Shown one piece after another: positions 57,610-64,000 of a stretch of DNA of 64,000 bases; the stretch's first letter is position 1, and each line of letters starts with the position of its first letter. A program made the translations under genes and the position numbers. The stretch comes from a virus. Below the pieces are notes generated by a model. The model was not told the DNA's origin. It saw only the letters and a program-made list of their open reading frames with translations, and made no database searches. The stretch is from positions 1 through 64,000 of IMG/VR virus record IMGVR_UViG_3300042090_000646; one strand, written 5' to 3'.

Positions 57610-58212
57610 ATGCTCCGTGGAACCATCATCCCCCGCTTCCCCTGGGGTATCCCTCCTGACGCCATCAAGGGCGTCCCAGGAGCCCCCTACCTGGCCCCGA
57701 TCCCCCTTCCTCCTGTCGCCGAGGAAATGGAGCCGGTCACGCTCTGCTGGTCGTGCGCTCTGGCCCACCTAATGGCCCTCCATTGCCTCTACATCCACGC
57801 GGGCCACTCCAGGGTTACCGAGCGGCTCCTGGAGATGGCCCGTGAGATCGCCAACGTCCTGGTGAGGCGTGACATGCCCTTTGCGGGCCCTCCCCTCTGC
57901 GGCGCCGCAGCCACCGCGGCCACGGCCATCTATGAGGAGCGGGGGCCCATGGTCGCCACCTCAGAGGCGGGTTGGTGGGCCGTCGCCGCCCAGGCCAGCT
58001 TTGCCCTCTCAGCTTGGTATGGGCTCAACCACGAAGACCATTCCGATGAGGCGCCTTTGGCCACCAAGCTGCACCGATCCATTCGGGCCGGGATGGTCTG
58101 CATGTATGGGGACGCCCCCGCCTCCCGGCTTCTGGACTTCGCCACGGGGGACGGCGCCGGGGACCTCCTGAAGATGATCGCAAAGGTGCATGTTGAGCTG
58201 GAGAGATCCTGA
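57610..58212 (+). CDS. Hypothetical Ala-rich helical protein, 200 aa
   Basis: ATG follows TAG directly. Helical, with CWSCALAHLMALHCLYIHAG (a CxxC and His cluster), AATAATAIYEERGPMVATSE and WWAVAAQASFALSAWYGLN. It may bind metal. Its stop overlaps the next start. No family recognised. Confidence 0.55.
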   Translation: MLRGTIIPRFPWGIPPDAIKGVPGAPYLAPIPLPPVAEEMEPVTLCWSCALAHLMALHCLYIHAGHSRVTERLLEMAREIANVLVRRDMPFAGPPLCGAAATAATAIYEERGPMVATSEAGWWAVAAQASFALSAWYGLNHEDHSDEAPLATKLHRSIRAGMVCMYGDAPASRLLDFATGDGAGDLLKMIAKVHVELERS

Positions 58213-59267
58213 TGCCCAAATTCCGCCCCCTCAATACCATGAGCCTTGATGACGCCGTTGACGAGCTGGCTGGTCTCATGGACGCCAAGCCCGCCCAGGA
58301 AGGTGACCCGGTGGACCTCCTGCACTGGAACCAGGACTTCTTCGTCCGCTGCCAGGAGTTGGAAAACCGGATCCGCTACCTCCAAAGCCAAACCCACCAG
58401 GGGCCCATTATGGATCCTGGCTCCGACACCCCCATGGGCGCCCCAGAAGCCGCTCCAGAAACGCCCGCGCCCAAGACCATGGCGGAGCGCATCCAAACCC
58501 GGACCGATGCCTTCCGCGACCTCCTGCGGCGCCTCCAGACCAATCCGCACGACCGGAGACTACGGAAGAACACCCAAACCACTCGCTGGCACATCCAGAC
58601 CATGGCTCGGGAAGGCGGCTTGCCCTTGCCCGAGCTGCCAGAGCTTCCGCCGTTGCCGGGATTTGTTCCCAAAACTTCCGCCGGGCCCGTCGCCGTCCTA
58701 TCTGCCGAAGAGGCCAAGCGCAAGGGTATCCCTCTACCGAAAGGCGCTACTGGAGCCTGCCTCTATGGCCAGGTCCCCCCAGGTCTCATGCCCGACGCCA
58801 AAGCAGCCCCGCACAGGTGCTGCAAGACCGACAATGAGAAGCTCCAGACGCTCAGGGATCGCTACCTCTTGATGCTGGAGGTGCTGGACAAGATGCCCAA
58901 TGATCTAAATGCCAGGCAAAACGCCAGTAAAGCTCATGGGAGGCTCCGGGGTGCCTATGAAGCCAGGCATCTCCCTATCGACTTCCCGCCCTTCCCTTAT
59001 CGTAAAGCCAATTGCGGAGAGGGACAGATCCTGCCTCTGCCAAAGCCTCCGGGTACTACTTGCCCCGCCATCGAGGCGGCGAAGACTCAAGGCGAGACGC
59101 TCCCTGTCCTGCACCGCAAGATCATCAGGGTGACGGTTGCCGCGCACGGCCGGGACTGCGAGGTGGTCCTGGACGACGGTTCGGTAATCATCGGCCTCAC
59201 TAGTATTTCGGCCGAGGCCAACATGAAAGACCTTGCCTCGTTTTCCCTCATGGGGAGGCTGGCATGA
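58212..59267 (+). CDS. Hypothetical multi-domain protein, 351 aa
   Basis: Begins MPKFRPLNTMSLDDAVDELA. A helical front is followed by a Pro-rich linker (LPLPELPELPPLPGFVP), a Cys patch (PHRCCKTDNEKLQTLRDRYL) and a compact strand-rich end (IIRVTVAAHGRDCEVVLDDG, SVIIGLTSISAEAN). That end resembles the end of the gene at 60175. Function not recognised. Confidence 0.55.
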   Translation: MPKFRPLNTMSLDDAVDELAGLMDAKPAQEGDPVDLLHWNQDFFVRCQELENRIRYLQSQTHQGPIMDPGSDTPMGAPEAAPETPAPKTMAERIQTRTDAFRDLLRRLQTNPHDRRLRKNTQTTRWHIQTMAREGGLPLPELPELPPLPGFVPKTSAGPVAVLSAEEAKRKGIPLPKGATGACLYGQVPPGLMPDAKAAPHRCCKTDNEKLQTLRDRYLLMLEVLDKMPNDLNARQNASKAHGRLRGAYEARHLPIDFPPFPYRKANCGEGQILPLPKPPGTTCPAIEAAKTQGETLPVLHRKIIRVTVAAHGRDCEVVLDDGSVIIGLTSISAEANMKDLASFSLMGRLA

Positions 59268-59455
59268 GCGGAGAGATCATCCCCTTCGATATGCACGACG
59301 ATGCTCATCCCCGCATCCATCACTCGGATGATGATGAGGTGGACATGGACCGCCTGCTCCAGACCATGAGCGACTGGTCCGCCACCTTCCACTCCATCGC
59401 CAACGGACCTGAGCCCCTGGCTGCCGCCCTGGCACGGGAGGCCCTGACCCGATGA
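59264..59455 (+). CDS. Hypothetical acidic/His-rich protein, 63 aa
   Basis: ATGA overlap. IIPFDMHDDAHPRIHHSDDD then DRLLQTMSDWSATFHSIANG. Possible metal-binding front; function unknown. Confidence 0.5.
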   Translation: MSGEIIPFDMHDDAHPRIHHSDDDEVDMDRLLQTMSDWSATFHSIANGPEPLAAALAREALTR

Positions 59456-59691
59456 TCGCGTTCATCTTCTTTACGAGATTCCCTTTGCCTTTCATCCCGC
59501 AAATGGCTCGGCTGGTGAGGCCAGCCTACGCCCGCGTTATGGAATGCAGGGAACCATTATCCCGGGACGATGGGCCGTCCCGTGACCCCCGCTTCAAGGT
59601 GGATTGGCTCGCGCGGCGGGAGGCCGCCTTGGAGTGGGAACGCCCACTCCAGGGCAGGAGGCATACGGAACCGCAACCCCTCCTGTCCTGA
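59452..59691 (+). CDS. Hypothetical protein, 79 aa
   Basis: ATGA overlap. Hydrophobic start FIFFTRFPLPFIPQMARLVR then charged RDPRFKVDWLARREAALEWE. No family recognised. Confidence 0.45.
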   Translation: MIAFIFFTRFPLPFIPQMARLVRPAYARVMECREPLSRDDGPSRDPRFKVDWLARREAALEWERPLQGRRHTEPQPLLS

Positions 59692-59709
59692 TCTCCTGAA
59701 ACCCGTGTG

Positions 59710-59731
59710 GGGAGGGCGCCCTTGCCCTCCC
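59710..59731 (+). terminator. Possible terminator hairpin
   Basis: Stem GGGAGGGC/GCCCTCCC with a 6-base loop, followed by TGCTTTC. It lies in the only clear gap (59692-59760) of this gene block. The weak T-run makes termination uncertain. Confidence 0.4.
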
Positions 59732-59760
59732 TGCTTTCACCACCACCCGAGGACACCGCC

Positions 59761-60171
59761 ATGCAAGAAGTCACTGTCGGCACCCGCGCATTGATTGCCA
59801 CCATCCAAGCCAACCGAGAACGCCACTCCAGCGCCTTCGGCGAAGCCACCATCGGCTACCAGAACGCCGTCAAGGACCTCCTGGAGAAGTGGGACGAATG
59901 CCTGAACCATCACCGCTGCAACAAGAAGTCCCCCCTATTCGGGCGCCCCCCGGACTCCGACGCCTTCTTCTCTGAGGCTGTCCGGGAGATCGGTGAGCTG
60001 CGGGCGCCGAAGCACCACCTAGACGAATACGACCGCGCCCTGGCCATGCTCCAGATGAGCGTGAACGCGGAGGTAACTCTCCAGGAACACGAATTCCAGC
60101 AGCTCGTCATGGACGAGTGGGGCTGGAAGCGGGAGTTCCAGGCCATCACCTCCAGCTATGGCGTGAGGTAG
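59761..60171 (+). CDS. Hypothetical helical protein, 136 aa
   Basis: Starts MQEVTVGTRALIATIQANRE, continuing YQNAVKDLLEKWDECLNHHR and HLDEYDRALAMLQMSVNAEV. Four-helix-like; no family recognised. No clear Shine-Dalgarno, though GAGGACACC lies upstream. Confidence 0.55.
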   Translation: MQEVTVGTRALIATIQANRERHSSAFGEATIGYQNAVKDLLEKWDECLNHHRCNKKSPLFGRPPDSDAFFSEAVREIGELRAPKHHLDEYDRALAMLQMSVNAEVTLQEHEFQQLVMDEWGWKREFQAITSSYGVR

Positions 60172-60174
60172 GCG

Positions 60175-60525
60175 ATGTGCTGGTGTGACCCCAATCTCCG
60201 GGATGGATGCTGTGGCAAGCTGGGATGCTTTCCCAAGGAGGCAGGGCTTGCCGATATGCTACGTCATATCACTGCTTCCAACCCGTCCACTGTTCCTGAG
60301 CTGCCCAAGGGTATCACCGTTTGTATGGCCTTAGACGAAGCCACCGAGTTCACGAGGCTTTGGAAAGAAACCGAGGGCAGGCCCACGGAGCCGCCCGTCA
60401 CCCTCATGGGTATGGAGATAAGGGTCAGCTTCGCCGTCCCGCCCAACACCGTCTTCATCAAAAATGCGGCCGGCGCCACCGTCGGCATGGTTACCAACAT
60501 CTCGCTGAATGGAGAACTGGCATGA
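60175..60525 (+). CDS. Cys-rich hypothetical protein, 116 aa
   Basis: N-terminal Cys cluster (MCWCDPNLRDGCCGKLGCFP). The C-terminal strands MGMEIRVSFAVPPNTVFIKN, GATVGMVTNISLNGELA look like a small domain also seen at the end of the protein at 58212. Function unknown. Confidence 0.5.
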   Translation: MCWCDPNLRDGCCGKLGCFPKEAGLADMLRHITASNPSTVPELPKGITVCMALDEATEFTRLWKETEGRPTEPPVTLMGMEIRVSFAVPPNTVFIKNAAGATVGMVTNISLNGELA

Positions 60526-60770
60526 AACGCTTCCTTTTCGCCTCCGCCATCCTCCTCGCTCTGGTCGGCTGCACCCGCGAGGACGCCACCCGCCGGATCC
60601 TGATCCAGTCCGGCTACTCCCAGGTGGAGATCACCGGCTGGCGCCCCTTCGCTGCCGGGAAGGACGACACTTTCAGCACCGGCTTCCGAGCCAAGGCGCC
60701 CAACGGCCAGGTTGTCACCGGTGCGGTGACCTCCGGGCTGCTCAAGGGCTGGACTGTGAGGCTCGACTAG
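60522..60770 (+). CDS. Small lipoprotein, 82 aa
   Basis: ATGA overlap. Signal peptide MKRFLFASAILLALVGC with lipobox LVGC, then a small domain RRILIQSGYSQVEITGWRPF, APNGQVVTGAVTSGLLKGWT. Likely exported and lipid-anchored; possible superinfection-exclusion type protein, inferred only from class. Confidence 0.6.
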   Translation: MKRFLFASAILLALVGCTREDATRRILIQSGYSQVEITGWRPFAAGKDDTFSTGFRAKAPNGQVVTGAVTSGLLKGWTVRLD

Positions 60771-60771
60771 C

Positions 60772-61131
60772 ATGGAACCCACGTTCCAATTCACCCGACT
60801 AGGGGACCAAGTGGTCCCTGGGAAGCTCTGGCTCCGGGCCAGCCGCACCCCATGGCGGATGTACAACGAGATAGAACTACGCCTGGCCGTGGTGGACGGG
60901 GAGAAGGTGACCGTGGCCACCAACCTCTGCCTGACCACCCAGGACCAGAATGCCAATGTACCTCCGCTCATGTCCCTGGGCTTCAACATGGCCCAGCAGC
61001 TCATGGATCAGCTCTGGGACTGCGGGCTACGGCCCTCCGAGGGCGCCGGGTCCGTCGGGCAGATGGCCGCCGTCCAAGCCCACCTCGCTGATATGCGGGC
61101 CCTTGTGCCCGGCCTGAAAGGGAAGCCATGA
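60772..61131 (+). CDS. Hypothetical protein, 119 aa
   Basis: ATG 60772. Strand-rich front (QFTRLGDQVVPGKLWLRASR, NEIELRLAVVDGEKVTVATN), helical back. No family recognised; coupled to the next gene (ATGA). Confidence 0.55.
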   Translation: MEPTFQFTRLGDQVVPGKLWLRASRTPWRMYNEIELRLAVVDGEKVTVATNLCLTTQDQNANVPPLMSLGFNMAQQLMDQLWDCGLRPSEGAGSVGQMAAVQAHLADMRALVPGLKGKP

Positions 61132-61613
61132 TCGCCATCCACTGCCGCTCCAATACCCCCAGCTCCTGGCTGGTTCGGTTCTTCTGCTGGTCCCCATGGA
61201 GCCATCTGGTCCTCCTGCACCCCAACGGGATCGACACCTACGAGGCTGTCTGGCCTCGGGTGAAGCGGTCCACCCTCCTGGATGTGCTTGAGCGGAACGG
61301 GACCTGTCATCCGGTGGACTATGAGTGCAAAGACCCCGAAGCGGCCATGGCCTGGTGCGCCTCCCAGCTTGGCAAGCCCTATGACCTGTCCGCGCTGTTC
61401 GGCTTCCTGATCCATCGGGACTGGCATCATGCCGGCAAGTGGTTCTGCACCGAGTTCGGCGCCGTCGCCTTCGAGATGGGGGGATCGCCCAAATTCCGTC
61501 CCGAGGTGGACGACAGGATCACCCCATGGGACTGGTGGACGCTGCCCGGCCAGGACGTAACCCTCCAATCGCTCATCCGTCGGGCCATCAATCTCCCAAG
61601 AAAGGAATTCTAA
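61128..61613 (+). CDS. Permuted NlpC/P60-like (YiiX-type) cysteine hydrolase
   Basis: 161 aa. WSHLVLLHPNGIDTYEAVWP supplies the His of the permuted papain fold. LGKPYDLSALFGFLIHRDWH and KWFCTEFGAVAFEMG supply the Tyr-Asp and the Cys-x-Glu (WFCTEF). The order His...Cys is the permuted version. Such enzymes cleave peptide, amide or thioester bonds. It lies just before the nucleotide-pool gene, far from the lysis cluster. Confidence 0.65.
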   Translation: MIAIHCRSNTPSSWLVRFFCWSPWSHLVLLHPNGIDTYEAVWPRVKRSTLLDVLERNGTCHPVDYECKDPEAAMAWCASQLGKPYDLSALFGFLIHRDWHHAGKWFCTEFGAVAFEMGGSPKFRPEVDDRITPWDWWTLPGQDVTLQSLIRRAINLPRKEF

Positions 61614-62065
61614 TGGACCCCGAAGCCCAGGTTCCTGTCCCAATGCGCCGCCGCCTTGCGGATCGACGCGGCAATCCGACCATCGACGCAGGCCCTCTGC
61701 CGGTGGACTTTATGAGCCATCCGCCCGAGATCGACCCCAATGGCATTGGCCAGCACGAACCAGGAGCCAAGCTGGACGCTGGGAAGCTCCGGCCCTGGCT
61801 CTGCATCGGTGGCTTCAGCCGGGCCCTGGAGGAGGTGGCCAAGGTCACCACGGTCGGGGCACGGAAGTATTCCCCCAATGGTTGGAAGGCAGTCCCCGAC
61901 GGCAAGGACCGATACATGGACGCTGCTGTGCGCCATATGATCAAGTGCGGCCAGGGCGAGAAGGTGGACCGGGACACCGGATGCCTCCACCATGCCCAGG
62001 TGATCTGGAATCTCCTCGCAAGCCTTGAGCTGGAGCTTCAGGAGCGAGAGGAGAAGGCTGGATGA
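61613..62065 (+). CDS. dATP/dGTP pyrophosphohydrolase-like protein (DUF5664)
   Basis: 150 aa; AAAGGA precedes ATG 61613. The core HEPGAKLDAGKLRPWLCIGG, FSRALEEVAKVTTVGARKYS, NGWKAVPDGKDRYMDAAVRH, GEKVDRDTGCLHHAQVIWNL matches the DUF5664/MazG-like group. Characterised members hydrolyse dATP and dGTP, and some serve 2-aminoadenine phages. No PurZ-type gene is visible in this window, so a general dNTP-pool role is as likely. Confidence 0.75.
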   Translation: MDPEAQVPVPMRRRLADRRGNPTIDAGPLPVDFMSHPPEIDPNGIGQHEPGAKLDAGKLRPWLCIGGFSRALEEVAKVTTVGARKYSPNGWKAVPDGKDRYMDAAVRHMIKCGQGEKVDRDTGCLHHAQVIWNLLASLELELQEREEKAG

Positions 62066-62373
62066 GCCGCCTTCCGAAGGCCCAGGTCCAGCGCCACGCC
62101 CGCGCCAAGGCCCGACGTGTTGCTGCCGCCCGGGCATCAAAGTGTGGCCTGCTCGCCATCCTGGGGCGGATCTGCGATGGGGTCCGCATCCCCCTGGTCG
62201 GGGATCCCGCATCGCCTTGGGTCGGCACCAGGACCCCGATGGCTCATGGCCGGGTCCAGATCACCGTGAGCGGCCCATATGGCCTTGGCCCAGAAATGAC
62301 CTGGATCGCTCCCTACGACGGATACCCCTATCGTCCCTGGATCCCCAAGAGAAGGCGGAGAGGCCGGTTATGA
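62062..62373 (+). CDS. Hypothetical basic protein, 103 aa
   Basis: ATGA overlap. Basic front (RHARAKARRVAAARASKCGL) and back (WIPKRRRRGRL), with a central WVGTRTPMAHGRVQITVSGP. May bind nucleic acid; no family recognised. Confidence 0.5.
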   Translation: MSRLPKAQVQRHARAKARRVAAARASKCGLLAILGRICDGVRIPLVGDPASPWVGTRTPMAHGRVQITVSGPYGLGPEMTWIAPYDGYPYRPWIPKRRRRGRL

Positions 62374-62696
62374 AGAATCCCAACGCTGCCCCGGGCTACG
62401 TGGCCATGTATCCCATCCTCTGCGAGGTTGCGAGGGCCCACGGCTACGCCCTTGCGATCCACGGCACCGTCCAGCGCGACCTGGACCTGGTGGCCATCCC
62501 ATGGATGGAGGAGGCCGCTGCGCCCGAGATGCTGGTGGCAGCTCTGCGCAAGCGGTGCCAGTTGTTCCTGTTCGCCCCAGACCACCCCATCATGCAGCCC
62601 ATGGAGAAGCCCCATGGCCGACGTGCCTGGACCATCCCCCTCATGGGTGAGACCTTCATCGACCTGTCTGTCATGCCCCGGAGCACCCATGAATAG
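62370..62696 (+). CDS. Hypothetical phage protein, 108 aa
   Basis: ATGA overlap. APGYVAMYPILCEVARAHGY, ALAIHGTVQRDLDLVAIPWM, ending RRAWTIPLMGETFIDLSVMP. The GTVQRDLDLVAIPW block resembles the D-x-D face of nucleotidyltransferase-like folds seen in phage proteins. That match is only suggestive. Confidence 0.55.
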   Translation: MKNPNAAPGYVAMYPILCEVARAHGYALAIHGTVQRDLDLVAIPWMEEAAAPEMLVAALRKRCQLFLFAPDHPIMQPMEKPHGRRAWTIPLMGETFIDLSVMPRSTHE

Positions 62697-62958
62697 ACCA
62701 CTCTCCTTGCATGGGGACCTAAACCGGCATGGGCGCAAGGCCATCCAAATGAGGCTGAAGGCGGCCATCAAGGAATCCCTCCGCCCTTTGATAGGCCAGG
62801 AAATCAACCAGAGCCTCATCCAAAACATTCGGGAGTGCCTGGATCCCAGATGCACGCTGGAGGTTGTTGGCGATCAAATCCACGTCATGGGCCCTCCGAT
62901 CCCCTACATCAGCATCAGCTACGTCCTCACCCCGGACCCCGACCATGACCCTGCTTGA
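62689..62958 (+). CDS. Hypothetical protein, 89 aa
   Basis: Overlaps the previous gene by 8 bases and the terminase start by 14. RKAIQMRLKAAIKESLRPLI then CTLEVVGDQIHVMGPPIPYI. No family recognised. Confidence 0.5.
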   Translation: MNRPLSLHGDLNRHGRKAIQMRLKAAIKESLRPLIGQEINQSLIQNIRECLDPRCTLEVVGDQIHVMGPPIPYISISYVLTPDPDHDPA

Positions 62959-64000
62959 AGACCAGACAGCCCGCGCCGCGGCCATCCTGGCGCCCCTGAA
63001 TGCCCTGGACCGGGACTCCCGTATCCAGATGCTTGGGGCTCGCCTAGACCTGTTCGCGGCGGCCACACTGAAGATCCGGACCAAGCAGGGCGGCCCGCTC
63101 CTGCCCTTCGCCGTCAACCCGATCCAGATGGACTACCTCCGAACCATCCGGAGGCGCCATGCCGTAGAGAAGGGGATCGACAAGTTCCGAGGGATACGGG
63201 ATGCCATCGTCAAGCCGAGGCAGCTTGGCTTCTCAACTTTTATTGCTGCTTTGTTTTTCATGGATGGAATCAAGAACCCTGGCCGCGTCACGGTCGTCTT
63301 AAGCCACGACAAAGACATTTCTGAGATTCTCCTTGAAACATATCGATTATTTTTCGAGCATCTCCCGGCAAATCTCCAGGGAGCCCTGACCCTAGAATCC
63401 GATACCAAATATGAATTCGAGGTGGTATTTCCTGGGGATCAGGCGGTCAACCCGCCGTCTAAGTTCATCATCGACACCGAGGCCGGGCATCCCTGGCGCG
63501 GCGGGGTGATCCACAACCTCCACGCATCTGAAGCCGCCTTCTACCGCAACTTCCCAGGATTCATGGCCAGCTACGTCCAGGGCGTCGGCGCCGATGGGAA
63601 CATCCTGCTGGAAACCACGGCCAACGGCCAGAACGACTACTACCGGTTGGTCATGCAGGCCATGGAGGGTGCCAGTCCCTACGACGTTGTCTTCTACCCA
63701 TGGTTCAGGCACCCTGAGTATCGGCTGCCCTGGACCAGCGACCAAGCTCCGATCCAATGTCGAAACGAGATGGAGCGAGGGCACGAGGAAGAGTCCGAGC
63801 AGGCCCTAATGGAGCGCGAGGGCCTGGACCTCCAGCAAATCGCATGGCGCCGGAACAAGATGAAGGAACTGGGAGACCTGTTCATGCAGGAATACCCAGA
63901 GAGCCTCCTGGGTGCCTTCCTATCGACCGGCAGGCCGTTCTTCGATGCCAAAATCGTCAACACCCAGATGGAAGCTGCCCGCAAGCTGCCCCGCCCCCAA
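62945..64000 (+). CDS. Terminase large subunit, partial (continues beyond window)
   Basis: 352 codons from ATG 62945 with no stop by the window end. Walker A-type motif KPRQLGFST (residues 90-98) in the form usual for phage TerL; Walker B region KFIIDTEAGHPWRGGVIHNL then HASEAAF (E196), followed by the coupling motif LLETTANGQ. The ATPase domain is nearly complete; the nuclease domain should lie beyond. It powers DNA packaging into the prohead. It overlaps the previous gene by 14 bases. Confidence 0.85.
   Translation, partial: MTLLEDQTARAAAILAPLNALDRDSRIQMLGARLDLFAAATLKIRTKQGGPLLPFAVNPIQMDYLRTIRRRHAVEKGIDKFRGIRDAIVKPRQLGFSTFIAALFFMDGIKNPGRVTVVLSHDKDISEILLETYRLFFEHLPANLQGALTLESDTKYEFEVVFPGDQAVNPPSKFIIDTEAGHPWRGGVIHNLHASEAAFYRNFPGFMASYVQGVGADGNILLETTANGQNDYYRLVMQAMEGASPYDVVFYPWFRHPEYRLPWTSDQAPIQCRNEMERGHEEESEQALMEREGLDLQQIAWRRNKMKELGDLFMQEYPESLLGAFLSTGRPFFDAKIVNTQMEAARKLPRPQ

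Overview
The window is most of the genome of a contractile-tailed (myovirus-type) double-stranded DNA phage or prophage. It holds a major capsid protein, tail sheath, tail tube, tape measure, gp25/gpJ/gpV-type baseplate parts, endolysin and spanins, a replisome with DnaB helicase, and a large terminase that runs off the right edge. Base composition is GC-rich, genes are tightly packed with many ATGA or TGATG overlaps, and most starts have AAGGAG/GGAGG-type ribosome binding sites. The host cannot be named from this sequence. I saw no integrase, portal gene or tRNA; the portal is probably just beyond position 64,000.

Layout. (1) 1-12,814, minus strand: small accessory genes (leucine-rich-type repeat protein, zinc-finger protein, DUF932 protein, XRE regulator), then a 1,974-residue polyvalent protein (4510-10434) with a pyrophosphatase-like N-terminus and an SNF2-type helicase C-terminus. 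Its Walker A motif is interrupted by an intein, and an HNH endonuclease gene lies inside that intein on the opposite strand. (2) 13,190-21,643, minus strand: NUDIX protein, a very large protein with HipA-like kinase and ADP-ribosyltransferase features, and two further large helical proteins sharing short sequence modules. These look like virion-delivered polyvalent proteins. (3) 21,727-32,936, plus strand: putative prohead protease, acidic scaffold-like protein, capsid, neck candidates, baseplate hub/wedge and spike with an M23 peptidase. (4) 32,926-35,873, minus strand: an inverted fibre/collar module. (5) 36,001-43,625, plus strand: sheath, tube, tail-assembly chaperone with a probable recoded extension, tape measure, GH108 endolysin, holin candidate and two-gene spanin.

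(6) 43,537-44,268: an XRE repressor on the minus strand facing a palindrome-containing divergent control region. (7) 44,269-53,525, plus strand: early/replication block with a RecT-like annealase, RusA-like resolvase, J-domain protein, replication initiator with an internal iteron array, DnaB helicase and Ref-like HNH nuclease. (8) 53,567-64,000, plus strand: ParB-like protein, DNA methyltransferase, putative small terminase, many small genes, a permuted-papain-like enzyme, a dATP/dGTP pyrophosphohydrolase-like protein and the large terminase.

The most unusual element is the intein at 5983-7080. Its splicing blocks lie at its two ends, but the middle carries no recognisable endonuclease. Instead it is the antisense translation of a complete HNH homing-endonuclease-like gene (6087-6749, plus strand) with its own ribosome binding site. 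One stretch of DNA therefore codes on both strands: the protein-splicing element on one and its presumed mobility enzyme on the other.
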